From positions 1 to 17,652 of the forward strand of contig JAJRTI010000161.1 of assembly GCA_024278415.1 (NCBI GenBank): a stretch of 17,652 nt of DNA, in the 5' to 3' direction. Made by a program: the position numbers and the translations under genes. The notes under the pieces are model-generated. The model searched no databases. It saw nothing but the letters and a program-made list of their open reading frames with translations, and was not told the DNA's origin. Positions 1 through 7,524 of the stretch are shown in pieces (positions within the stretch are counted from its first letter, which is position 1; each line of letters opens with the position of its first letter). The stretch is from Planctomycetota bacterium. GTDB taxonomy: Bacteria > Planctomycetota > Brocadiia > JAJRTI01.

Positions 1-1020
1 GACCTTCTCGATATTCAGCCCTTGGCTGTCTGGGGCCCTGCCGTACCGTCACTGTCCGGGGACACGATGCGATCTCGCTTTCGGCTGCTCGCTACGTTGC
101 ACAGCCTGGCGCTGGCGGGCCGCTCGCTTCGCGAGACGGCCTACTTCCGCATCGCGCCCCCTGCGCTTGCGCATCGCGTCCCCGCGCGCATCCAGGTGGC
201 AAACGCGTTTGATGGCGTGGGGGTAACGCCAGCCGCACCTTCGCTACAGGGCCTACGTCTTGCAGATCTCCTCGACGTCCGCGTTTGGCCGGCAGTCGCC
301 GGGCGCACTGCGTCGCCGGATGCTTCGTGGGTTGCGAGTGCGCTGGCTGTTGTGGGAGCGTCGCCAGCCGTAGCCCCGCAGGTTCGGCCGTTCGACGCCC
401 ACGCGCTTGCCCTGGCGTCTGGACTCTTGCCCGGCGAGGAGGGCGGCGCCTCATGGAGTGCGCCGGCAGAGTTCGCCGTCCGGCGAACGGCGACGGCGCT
501 TTGGCTTCCGATCGGCCTTGACGCCGGCCAGCCCCCGAGGGCGCTGTCCGCTCCGGACCCCGCGGGCAGCCCATACGCCCGCGTGTTGTCTGCGCTCGGC
601 GAGCGAATTGAGCAAGCGCGTGCGCCGGCCGTCTGGGGACAGGCGTTGGCCGGCGCGCTCGTCTGGGGACACGATGCGATTCCCGCACGTGCGGGACTTC
701 CGCATCGCGTCCCCTGGCGTCCACAGGCCTTCGACAAGGCGCTCGACCGGAAGCTCATGGCCGCGTACTGCCGCCTCGGGCAGATATTCGCCGGAATCGG
801 CGACGTGGAGTCGAGCGCGCTGATGTACCGGGTGGCCGTCGACTTTGGCCCGGACCAGGGGCCGCGCTTCCGCCGCGCGTGCCGCGCGATGGCGCGGGCC
901 TGCCGGCGGGCCCGCGACCGCGACGGGCTCGAATGGCTGGCGTCGACGCTGGAAGCTTGGCCTGAGTCCAAGCCGTGGGCCCAGGATTTGGCGAGCCGCA
1001 TCCGGGCCGCGCAGCCGTAG
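1..1020 (+). CDS. Hypothetical protein, 5'-truncated, TPR-like C-terminus
   Basis: The reading frame is open from the first base of the window, so the gene starts upstream; the first in-window start is a TTG at 22, which I do not trust. It ends at TAG 1018-1020. I do not recognise the family. The middle is Ala/Pro-rich with a segment LWLPIGLDAG. The last ~95 residues, from KALDRKLMAAYCRLGQIF onward, read as amphipathic helices of TPR type (GDVESSALMYRVAVDFGP). Two palindromic elements (58-183 and 665-714) lie inside the frame and are translated, the second as GHDAIPARAGLPHRVPW, so parts of this protein are repeat-derived. That could mean tolerated insertions or a decaying gene. The opposite strand also has long open frames here, as expected at this GC content, so strand assignment rests mainly on the TPR-like tail. 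Confidence 0.55.
   Translation, partial: DLLDIQPLAVWGPAVPSLSGDTMRSRFRLLATLHSLALAGRSLRETAYFRIAPPALAHRVPARIQVANAFDGVGVTPAAPSLQGLRLADLLDVRVWPAVAGRTASPDASWVASALAVVGASPAVAPQVRPFDAHALALASGLLPGEEGGASWSAPAEFAVRRTATALWLPIGLDAGQPPRALSAPDPAGSPYARVLSALGERIEQARAPAVWGQALAGALVWGHDAIPARAGLPHRVPWRPQAFDKALDRKLMAAYCRLGQIFAGIGDVESSALMYRVAVDFGPDQGPRFRRACRAMARACRRARDRDGLEWLASTLEAWPESKPWAQDLASRIRAAQP
58..183. repeat. REP-like element, copy a (126 bp), inside a reading frame
   Basis: It begins GGGGACACGATGCGAT (58-73) and ends CGCATCGCGTCCCC (170-183). The termini are inverted repeats with one mismatch (G:T in RNA). A second, near-identical right terminus (CTTCCGCATCGCG then CCCC) lies at 143-160. A further inner pair, TCTCGC near 72 and GCGAGA near 131, is nested. 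The length is a multiple of three, so it adds 42 codons without shifting the frame. It shares both termini with the elements at 665-714 and 13590-13856. Confidence 0.7.
665..714. repeat. REP-like element, copy b (50 bp), inside a reading frame
   Basis: The whole element is a near-perfect palindrome. The outer arms are GGGGACACGATGCG (665-678) and CGCATCGCGTCCCC (701-714), with one mismatch. They enclose a perfect 16-bp palindrome, TCCCGCACGTGCGGGA (681-696). It could extrude as a cruciform in DNA or fold as a double hairpin in mRNA. It is translated in frame as GHDAIPARAGLPHRVPW. This is the shortest and cleanest of the three copies in the window. Confidence 0.8.
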
Positions 1021-1057
1021 GCCCGCGCCATGCGGAACGCCGGCCTGCGGTCGGCCT

Positions 1058-1076
1058 CGCAGATTGGAAATCTGCG
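1058..1076. repeat. Short intergenic hairpin (CGCAGATT-GGA-AATCTGCG)
   Basis: A perfect 8-bp stem with a 3-base loop follows the first gene and sits ahead of the large secreted-protein gene. Its GGCCTCGCAGATTGGAAATC flank resembles the extragenic repeat that, read in translation, gives the ADFQSA string often mis-called as protein in planctomycete-like genomes (from memory). No T-run follows, so a role as intrinsic terminator is not supported. Confidence 0.5.
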
Positions 1077-1166
1077 CCACGCGGATGGCCGCCAGCAGAG
1101 AGGTGATGACTCATCTACTACGAACACCGAGCACCCAAAACCGAAAACCGACGGAGACGATCACGC

Positions 1167-3170
1167 GTGCGCAGTCTATCGAAAAGCATTTGCATGTGGA
1201 TTGGCGCGCTCGTTGCCTCCTGCGCGGCGTGCTGGGCAGGGCCGCGGATCGAGGTCCAGCCGGACAAATACGACTTCGGCGAGGTGTTTCAGGGGGCCAC
1301 GGTCGAGACGCGGTTCCAGATTCGCAATACCGGCGACGCCACGTTGAGAATCGAGCGCGTGCGCGGGGGGTGCGCACTGTGCTCGACGTCCACGCTGCGG
1401 GCAAAGGAGCTACAGCCGGGCGAAACGGACGTGCTGAGGGTCGCGTACCACGCGAGGGCCAAGCTGGGCCGGCACAAGACATTCGTCATGGTCCACTCGA
1501 ACGACCCGAAGGAGCCGTTCAAGAGGATCGAACTTTCCGTCACGGTCGTGTCGCCCAAGGGCCAGCCGCGAATCCAGTGCGAGCCGGAGAAACTCGACCT
1601 GGGCAACGTGGTGGTCGGGCGCAAGCGCGTGGCGGAGGTGTCGGTATCGAACACCACGGACGCAAGGAGCGCCCTGCTCGTGAAGGCTGTAGCCACCAGC
1701 GCGGCCTGCCGCGTCGGTGGAGTCGCGCCCAAGCGAATCGCCCCGGGCAAGCGCTATACGCTCAGCATCGCGATCACCCCGCGCCGGCCCGGCCCCATCG
1801 CGGAGCACGTGGAGATCACGACCAACGACCCGGTCACGCCGGTGGTGTCGGTCCCCATCGCGGGCCGCGCAGTGGCCGGCCAGGCCGGAGCCGCCAACTC
1901 GGGCAAGCGCAACACCACGCGGCCAACACGACCGCGGGAGAAGGCCAGAAGAATCCCGGAAGGCGAAGCAAAGGCCCAGATCAGCTTCCCCTTCGACGAG
2001 GCGCTGGTGCGGGCGAACGTGCCTGTGTTTGGCGTCGCCTGGGCCAAGGAGTTCAAGTCCTATCGCCTGGAGTTCGGCGAAGGCCGCGATCCGGAGGAAT
2101 GGACGCTGATCCTGTTTTCGACGCAGCCGCGGCCCTCGGACCTCTTCGCGCAGGGCAAGCTCGTGTGGAGCAAGGATTGGGGCTTCCCCAAGGGCAACCT
2201 GGGCACGTGGCAGACCGGACTGGACGAGTACGATTACGGCCAAAAGTTCAAGCACAATCTTCGAGGCGAGTACACGCTCCGCCTGACCGTGCGAGACAAA
2301 CAGGATCGCATCGCTCAGCACGAGATCGTCGTGACCGTGGCCCGCGCGCTGACGAACGCGCACGGGGGATTCGGCGAATCTCCTGATAAGGTCGTGCGGT
2401 TTAAGGTGTCGCCGAACGCGCTGGACGAGGCGTTCAAACTCGTGTCGATCCTGCCCACGGACAAGCTCCCGGCGCCCAAGCGGCTTGTGATGCTCAGCAA
2501 GATTTACGAGTTCCGTCCGCCGGGCTTGGCACTCGCCCGGCCGGCGACGCTGAGCTTCAAGTTCGACCCGGCCGATCTGGGCAGGAAGCGGATCGGGCGC
2601 AAGCGAATCGTTCCCGCCCAAGTGGCGATCCACGCGTACGATCCGGTGGATCAACGGTGGCGGCCACTGCCGACCCAGGTAGACGCACAGACGGGCAAGG
2701 CCACGACGCCGGTTAGGTTGACGCCGAGGTATCTGGCCTACTACGCGCTTCTGGCCGACGTGATCCGGCCGGCGCGGCCCCGGCTTGCCCCACTGCCGGC
2801 GCGCAGTTCGACGCGCCTGCTGACGGTGAGAGGAAAGGGCGAGCCCGATTCAAGAGTTGTCGTGGCTTGCGCTTCCAAGAACGGCGTACGGCGCTTTGGC
2901 GCGCCCTGTGACGCCGCGGGAGCGTTTGCGGCCCAGGTCCGCCTCTGCGAGGGAGCCAACACGCTGACCGTCTACTGTGTGGAAAAGGCCCGCAACAGGA
3001 GCGCGCTCACGAGGCCACACCGGGTCGTGCTGGCGTACCGACACCCCAAGCGCGTGCAGGCGGTGCGGTTCGTGGGCGCCAAGGAGGCTGCGTTCGGCCA
3101 AAGGCTGCTGGTGAAACTTGCGGCCGCGGACAAGCAGCCCGGCAGAACCGCGACGCTCGTGCGCGTCTAG
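1167..3170 (+). CDS. Large secreted multidomain protein, N-terminal part (DUF1573-like, Ig-like)
   Basis: Starts at GTG 1167, with GGAG at 1153-1156 as a ribosome site. Residues 1-19 form a signal peptide (R2, K6, hydrophobic core 7-17). VASC at 16-19 fits a lipobox, so the product may be a lipoprotein; the alternative is signal peptidase I cleavage after A24. Residues ~30-128 match DUF1573 (DKYDFGEVFQGATVETRF, later VHSNDPKEPF). Residues ~134-235 are a second, ASH/DUF1573-like domain with ITTNDPVTPVVSVPI. A basic linker follows, then a beta domain with FKSYRLEFGEGRDPEEW. An Ig-like domain of glucodextranase-B type lies near 545-625 (GKGEPDSRV...EGANTLTVYCVEKARN). The frame stops at TAG 3168-3170 in the middle of another domain and continues open in the same frame beyond. 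I read this as the N-terminal two fifths of one protein. Role inferred: cell-surface structural or carbohydrate-associated protein. Confidence 0.75.
   Translation: MRSLSKSICMWIGALVASCAACWAGPRIEVQPDKYDFGEVFQGATVETRFQIRNTGDATLRIERVRGGCALCSTSTLRAKELQPGETDVLRVAYHARAKLGRHKTFVMVHSNDPKEPFKRIELSVTVVSPKGQPRIQCEPEKLDLGNVVVGRKRVAEVSVSNTTDARSALLVKAVATSAACRVGGVAPKRIAPGKRYTLSIAITPRRPGPIAEHVEITTNDPVTPVVSVPIAGRAVAGQAGAANSGKRNTTRPTRPREKARRIPEGEAKAQISFPFDEALVRANVPVFGVAWAKEFKSYRLEFGEGRDPEEWTLILFSTQPRPSDLFAQGKLVWSKDWGFPKGNLGTWQTGLDEYDYGQKFKHNLRGEYTLRLTVRDKQDRIAQHEIVVTVARALTNAHGGFGESPDKVVRFKVSPNALDEAFKLVSILPTDKLPAPKRLVMLSKIYEFRPPGLALARPATLSFKFDPADLGRKRIGRKRIVPAQVAIHAYDPVDQRWRPLPTQVDAQTGKATTPVRLTPRYLAYYALLADVIRPARPRLAPLPARSSTRLLTVRGKGEPDSRVVVACASKNGVRRFGAPCDAAGAFAAQVRLCEGANTLTVYCVEKARNRSALTRPHRVVLAYRHPKRVQAVRFVGAKEAAFGQRLLVKLAAADKQPGRTATLVRV
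3168..3170 (+). other. In-frame TAG interrupting a domain
   Basis: The upstream (1167) and downstream (to 5543) frames are the same frame, and this TAG is the only stop between them. The residues on either side, GRTATLVRV before and STKTDPGGFTVEAVETGP after, read as one continuous repeat of the secreted type containing a V-x-S-x-x-D-P-G ... ETGP-x-(S/T)-x-x-(F/Y) pattern. TAG is the normal stop of at least five other genes in the window, so general recoding of TAG is unlikely. A nonsense mutation, an assembly error or local readthrough are the options. Confidence 0.8.
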
Positions 3171-3200
3171 TCCACCAAGACTGACCCCGGGGGCTTCACC

Positions 3201-5543
3201 GTGGAGGCCGTCGAAACCGGCCCTAAGACGGAGGTGTACGCGGCTGCGTTCGACGTGGGCAACGCGTCCGACGCCGCCAACGGCACGATCGGCGCGCAGG
3301 TCGACGGCGAGAGGATCGTGGCGGCGTGGGCGCTGGACCCGAAAGCGCGGGGCGAAATCGTCTATCGAGACCGCGTGCCTCCGAGCGCGCCAACGATCAC
3401 CCGCGCGCCGAACGCAGCGCTGTGCTGGAACACGTTCGAGGCCGACGCCGCGGCGATGCTGAAACAGTGGCGCCCGCTCGACGGCCCGGCCGGCGCGGAG
3501 CGGTCCATTGAGAGCGAGGACGGCAACCATTTCATCCGCATGGCGAGCCGCGAGAATCAGGCGGGGCACCTGGGCGTGACCGCATGGGCTGGAGCGTACA
3601 CGGTGTCCGCCCACCCGATCGTGTCCTTTGACTTCCGCGCGAGCCCGCGTACGCAGGTCGATCTGCTCGTGGCCATAGCGAGGCCGAAAGTGGGCTGGAA
3701 GGGCGTCGGACTCACGGACGAGCATCCGTTCTACGCGAGGCTCGGCCGGATATATGGAGCAAAAGCCGATGGCAAGTGGCGCCACGCGCAGGTGAATCTC
3801 CTGCGATTCGTCAAGCAGAGGTATCCGGGGGCGAAGGACTGCCAGATCACGCGCATCGCGTTCGCGGACTGGGACGGCGGGGATCGGCTGTTCGGCACGA
3901 AGTATCATGGGAAGTCCGCGTCGAGAGGATGCCGTTACGACGTGGACAACTTCGCGATCACGCGATATGCCGCGTCGGCCGGGCGTGTGACGTTCACATG
4001 GTCGGCCCGGGACGTGTCCGGTGTTTCAGGCTGGAGCTACATGCTCGACCACTCGCCGCGTACAACGCCAGCGACGCGCGACATGGGGCCGCAAGCCAAG
4101 AAGACGTACGAGACGCTCGCAGACGGCCGGTGGTGGTTCCACGTGCGGGCCAGAGATCGGTGCGGCAACTGGGGCCCCGCAAACCATTTCCTGCACGTGG
4201 TCGACACTAAGCCGCCCACCGCGGCGTTGGATACGACACCGAATGCGCCGGCGCAATTCGGCAAAGGCATTGCGATCAAGCTCTCGGACGCGGGCGCGGG
4301 TGTTGATCCAGGCAGCGTCGTGCTGAGTATGGACGGCCGGCTGTATCGCGTCGGCGAGCCGGGGCTAGACTACGACGCGGACCGGGGAGTGCTCACTTGG
4401 CGGCCCAGCCAGGTGCGGCCGTACGCGCTGTGGTTCGTCGACGGAGCGGCGATCTCGCTGACGCTGCGGAGCCTTTCCGACTTTGCCGGCAACACCTTGC
4501 CCAAGCCGCTTTCATGGCGGTTGCAGGCGGCCTCGCCGGTCATGGTTGCGAACCAAGACGTGGCCGCACACAACGGCTGGTGCGTGAAGAACCCCGACGT
4601 GCAACTCACGCAGGAGGCAACGAAGAGGTGGACGCTGGCGTGGGTACGCACACTCCGAGGCGATGCGTACGCCAAGCGCGGCTGCTACATTCGCGAGATT
4701 GCGCTGACCCCGAAAGGAGGGCAACCGAAAGAAGCCGGCGCCGCAAAGGGAATCCCCATGCTCGCCCCCGGCAGCCGGCCGCACTTCGTTGCCGAGGTCA
4801 AAGTCGACAGCACGGTCCCGCACACGAGGATCGATGCCACGCCCCTGCATGGCAAGAAGGGCGGTCGGGCAGCGGCGGCCATCAAGCTGTCGCATGGCGA
4901 TTACGCCTATCGCCGAGGCGGTTTGCTGGGTCGTTACTACCAAACGCCAGACTTCACGGGTCTGATCTGTGAACGGGTGGATCCTTCCGTGTACTTCTTC
5001 AACGACCGCGTTCTGTTCACCCCATCCGTGCCAGGCGCGCAGTCAGCCGTGTGGCAAGGCGGACTGTACGTCCGGGAGCGGGAGGTTGTAGAACTGGAAC
5101 TGGCCATGTGGAGGCGGGCGCCCGCGAGCGGGAAAGCACTGATCGATGGCGAAGTCGTAATCGAGTTGCGCCCGGAGGACATGACCGATGCCGGCTACAA
5201 GAAAGAGAAGGTACTGCTGTCCCCGGGCATGCACCAACTGCGGTTGATGCTTCGCGAGCCGGAGGGCCGGTCTTGGAGCTTTGCGCTGTTTCGTTGGCGC
5301 AAAGGCGAGCGCGGGCAGGATATCCGCGAGTGCTTTGGTCCTGAGGAACTGTACTACCCCTCGAGCGTCGCCACGACCTACTACCGGTGGAACGCCGGGG
5401 CCTGGCAGGCGTACGGCCACACATTGACCGCGCCGCCGGGAAGGAATGTCCTCTACTTCTACACCGCGGACGCCGCAGGGCACAGAGAACCGGTGCAGCG
5501 CCGAGAGTTCTACTCGGTGCCCAGTGTCCCGGCCAAAGGCTAG
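3201..5543 (+). CDS. Large secreted multidomain protein, C-terminal part (FnIII/Ig-like, PA14-like)
   Basis: In-frame continuation of the preceding gene after TAG 3168. The GTG at 3201 is only the first possible start; no Shine-Dalgarno sequence precedes it and there is no signal peptide, so independent translation is doubtful. The domain cut by the TAG continues to ~3360 (ETGPKTEVYAAAF). A beta-rich, possibly galactose-binding-like region follows (FDFRASPRTQVDLLVAI), then an FnIII-like module (VTFTWSARDVSGVSGWSYML ... FHVRARDRCGNWG), then a cadherin/Big-like module. A PA14-like domain at ~4917-5310 begins GGLLGRYYQTPDFTG and has the LIDGEVVIELRP and LSPGMHQLRL strands expected of that fold. 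PA14 and FnIII modules usually mediate carbohydrate or surface binding. No enzyme motif was seen. The frame ends at TAG 5541-5543. If read as one protein with the first part it would be about 1,458 residues. Confidence 0.7.
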   Translation: MEAVETGPKTEVYAAAFDVGNASDAANGTIGAQVDGERIVAAWALDPKARGEIVYRDRVPPSAPTITRAPNAALCWNTFEADAAAMLKQWRPLDGPAGAERSIESEDGNHFIRMASRENQAGHLGVTAWAGAYTVSAHPIVSFDFRASPRTQVDLLVAIARPKVGWKGVGLTDEHPFYARLGRIYGAKADGKWRHAQVNLLRFVKQRYPGAKDCQITRIAFADWDGGDRLFGTKYHGKSASRGCRYDVDNFAITRYAASAGRVTFTWSARDVSGVSGWSYMLDHSPRTTPATRDMGPQAKKTYETLADGRWWFHVRARDRCGNWGPANHFLHVVDTKPPTAALDTTPNAPAQFGKGIAIKLSDAGAGVDPGSVVLSMDGRLYRVGEPGLDYDADRGVLTWRPSQVRPYALWFVDGAAISLTLRSLSDFAGNTLPKPLSWRLQAASPVMVANQDVAAHNGWCVKNPDVQLTQEATKRWTLAWVRTLRGDAYAKRGCYIREIALTPKGGQPKEAGAAKGIPMLAPGSRPHFVAEVKVDSTVPHTRIDATPLHGKKGGRAAAAIKLSHGDYAYRRGGLLGRYYQTPDFTGLICERVDPSVYFFNDRVLFTPSVPGAQSAVWQGGLYVREREVVELELAMWRRAPASGKALIDGEVVIELRPEDMTDAGYKKEKVLLSPGMHQLRLMLREPEGRSWSFALFRWRKGERGQDIRECFGPEELYYPSSVATTYYRWNAGAWQAYGHTLTAPPGRNVLYFYTADAAGHREPVQRREFYSVPSVPAKG

Positions 5544-5758
5544 AAGTAGCAGTTGGGGCTGGGGGCGCCGCGCAGCCAGCCTGAGCGCATGAGTGCATGC
5601 TGCCGTCTTGCAGTCAGATGTGCAAAATGCGCGCTCCTTGTGTGTGCACGGCTGCTTACGTTGCGTGTCTTGCGCTGTCGCCGCGGCCATGGCTGCGTCC
5701 TGCGCGCGACTCTGCCCTGCGGAGATTCGCTGATCGGAGTGGCGGACGCCGCGGGCTG
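5544..5758. other. Intergenic stretch with no recognisable feature
   Basis: This follows the end of the secreted-protein gene and leads into the inverted repeat at 5759-5822. Small open frames are present but lack ribosome sites and protein-like composition. I see no RNA gene and no convincing promoter. Confidence 0.5.
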
Positions 5759-5822
5759 GTAGTAGGGCGATTCATCGCCCGTCCGTGCGCCCGAAGCAAC
5801 GGGCGATGAATCGCCCTACTAC
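5759..5822. repeat. 23-bp perfect inverted repeat between convergent genes
   Basis: The left arm 5759-5781 begins GTAGTAGGGCGATTCATCGC, and the right arm 5800-5822 is its exact reverse complement. The loop is 18 bases (5782-5799). Each arm also holds a smaller palindrome, GGGCGATTCATCGCCC. It lies between two genes that converge (ending at 5543 and 5908) and could stop transcription or block antisense transcription from both sides. There is no T-tract, so factor-independent termination is not proven. The arm sequence resembles a common extragenic palindrome (from memory). Confidence 0.75.
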
Positions 5823-5907
5823 GAACGTCCCACCTGCCCAGCATGGGCGTGCGCGCTCAGCGATCGCTTGAGAGTTCTTGGGCAGCTCGCACAAGCGGGC
5901 CCCCTGC

Positions 5908-7311
5908 TCACGTCTCCTCGATCGCCCGCGCCAGCAACTCAAGCATCTGTGCCGCGCCTTCTTCGTGCGTCACGAAATCAGGTGGGGGGAAGTGCGCCTG
6001 GATCGCCCAGTCATCCTCCGTGTCGATCATGTGCGCCATGAGCCGGCGGTCGAGATTGTCTTGGATCTCCGCGTGCCGCGGCGCGTTCACTAAGTTGTTC
6101 AGTTCCAAGGGGTCGTTCTTGAGATCGTAGAGCGCCTTCGGGCCCGCCTTGGTGCGCACGTAGAGCCACTCCAGCGTGCGCACCCCGCGCTCGGGATCCG
6201 GGAAGGCCTCCGGCCCCTCGGCCTCCCGGCAAATCTCGTAGTACACCTTCGTGCGCGTCGGCGTGGGGTCGCCGTCGAGCAGCGACAGATAGCTCAGGCC
6301 CTGGACCTCCTCGGGCACGTCAACACCACACGCTTCCAGCAGCGTCGGCATGGTGTCGACCGAAATGTCGACTAAGTGCTTGATCTCCCGCGCACCCTTG
6401 AACCGCGCAGGATACCGCATGAGGAACGGCACGCGCATGGCCGCGTCGTGAGGGCACTTCTTGCCCCACCGGCCGTGTTCGCCGGCCATGTCGCCGTGGT
6501 CGCTGAGGAAAACCACAAGCGTATCGTCCGCGATGCCAGCATGGTCGAGCCAATCGAGGATACGGCCCACGTTGTGGTCCACGTTCGCGATCATGCCGTA
6601 GTAGCCGGCGAGGAATCGCCGCGCTCTTGTCCGTATCTTCTCGTCGTCCGGCACGTTGCCTCGCAACGGGACTTCGTCGGGGGAGTAGAGGTGCGCATAG
6701 TGGAACGGCGACTGGATGGGGCCGTGTGGCGGGCCGAAGCAAACCATTCCGAAGAAGGGCTTGCTCGGATCGCGGTCGACACATGACTGCATGAAGTCGA
6801 TCAGATGCTCGGTCTGGAAGTCCGGCTCGTAGCGGTTGCAGTGGTACGGCTGGTCGGTGTCGCGGTAGTAGATGCTGTCGAAGTAGAAGTGGCCGCGGTT
6901 GAAGCCCACGAAGTGCTCGAATCCTAGCCGGCGCTCCCCTGGCGGCACGAAGCCCGGCTTGGGCCCGCCTTCGAGGTGCCACTTGCCGACGTAGCCGGTC
7001 TGGTAGCCGGCGTTGCGCAGCAGTTGCGGGAGGAAGTCCTGGCCCAACGGGATCGGATAATGGTTGGCGAGCTGGCCGTTCGAGTGCGGGTACTTCCCGG
7101 TGAACAGCGACGCCCGGAACGGCGAGCATAGTGGGAACGGCACAAACGCATTCTCAAAACGCACGCCCTCGGCCGCGAGCCGGTCCAGGTTCGGCGTGCG
7201 GATGACCGGGTTGCCCGCGCAGCCCATCGCGTCCGCGCGCATTTGGTCCGCGAAGATGATGAGGATGTTGGGGTGACGGGCCGTTGAATATGCATTCGTT
7301 GCTGGGGCCAA
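5908..7311 (-). CDS. Sulfatase, Cys-type (alkaline phosphatase superfamily)
   Basis: Hydrolyses sulfate esters after the active-site Cys is converted to formylglycine; substrate not determinable. Numbered from the GTG at 7320, the signature CSPFRAS places the catalytic Cys at 65, Pro at 67 and Arg at 69. Other family residues are D25-Q26 of FADQ, GKWH (K113, H115), H199 of GPPHGP, and D274-H275 of SDHGD. The C-terminus has the usual LYDLKNDPLELNNL. Length (~467 aa) is normal. I chose TTG 7311 because GAGGTGA (7323-7317) sits five bases ahead of it; the GTG at 7320 lies inside that site and has none of its own. There is no signal peptide, so the enzyme may act in the cytoplasm or leave by another route. 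It is downstream of the regulator gene on the same strand, separated by ~210 bp containing two copies of a palindrome. No maturase gene is in view. Confidence 0.93.
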   Translation of the reverse strand: MAPATNAYSTARHPNILIIFADQMRADAMGCAGNPVIRTPNLDRLAAEGVRFENAFVPFPLCSPFRASLFTGKYPHSNGQLANHYPIPLGQDFLPQLLRNAGYQTGYVGKWHLEGGPKPGFVPPGERRLGFEHFVGFNRGHFYFDSIYYRDTDQPYHCNRYEPDFQTEHLIDFMQSCVDRDPSKPFFGMVCFGPPHGPIQSPFHYAHLYSPDEVPLRGNVPDDEKIRTRARRFLAGYYGMIANVDHNVGRILDWLDHAGIADDTLVVFLSDHGDMAGEHGRWGKKCPHDAAMRVPFLMRYPARFKGAREIKHLVDISVDTMPTLLEACGVDVPEEVQGLSYLSLLDGDPTPTRTKVYYEICREAEGPEAFPDPERGVRTLEWLYVRTKAGPKALYDLKNDPLELNNLVNAPRHAEIQDNLDRRLMAHMIDTEDDWAIQAHFPPPDFVTHEEGAAQMLELLARAIEET

Positions 7312-7316
7312 GATCT

Positions 7317-7323
7317 TCACCTC
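7317..7323 (-). promoter_or_regulatory. Shine-Dalgarno GAGGTGA deciding the sulfatase start
   Basis: On the minus strand ATGAGGTGA is followed by AGATC and then TTG (7311-7309). The spacing suits TTG as the start and rules against the overlapping GTG at 7320. Confidence 0.6.
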
Positions 7324-7333
7324 ATAATTGCAT

Positions 7334-7367
7334 GGTTATTCCGGAGTTCGCGAACTCCGGAATAACC
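7334..7367. repeat. Palindromic element P26, copy 1
   Basis: The core is ATTCCGGAGTTCG followed immediately by its reverse complement (7338-7363), a perfect 26-bp palindrome with no loop. In this copy perfection extends to 34 bp, with GGTT and AACC at the ends. It lies just ahead of the sulfatase start, between the regulator and sulfatase genes, and could form a hairpin in a shared transcript. Confidence 0.9.
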
Positions 7368-7498
7368 TCGATCATGCGGCGGCAGCCAGAAGCTCGCGCG
7401 GAATTCGAATGGACACCACCACGGCATCACCAAATGGCCGCAACATAGGGTGCGTTCGAAGCCACGGCAACTCCACGCGGCACTGTCGAGGGAGGGTC

Positions 7499-7524
7499 AT
7501 TCCGGAGTTCGCGAACTCCGGAAT
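7499..7524. repeat. Palindromic element P26, copy 2, at the regulator stop codon
   Basis: Same 26-bp perfect palindrome. Its last base is the first plus-strand base of the regulator's stop codon (7524-7526). Flanks are GGGTC on the left and CATCCC on the right, similar to the GG(G)T(N) / (N)ACC(C) ends of the other copies. It could act as a 3' hairpin of the regulator mRNA. Confidence 0.9.

Noticed and set aside
141..1127. Long open frame on the minus strand opposite the first gene.
   Set aside because: High GC produces long antisense frames. This one runs through the intergenic hairpin and has no recognisable domain. The plus strand has a TPR-like region.
1410..2654. 414-codon open frame opposite the DUF1573-containing gene.
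   Set aside because: It is a shadow of the plus-strand gene, whose domains are clear. The antisense product is His/Arg/Leu-rich with no fold signature.
3168..3170. TAG as a generally reassigned sense codon.
   Set aside because: TAG ends at least five other genes here (1018, 5541, 13577, 14640, 15875) at sensible positions, so only a local event is considered.
5553..5844. Several small open frames between the convergent genes.
   Set aside because: No ribosome sites, some run through the inverted repeat, and the composition is not protein-like.
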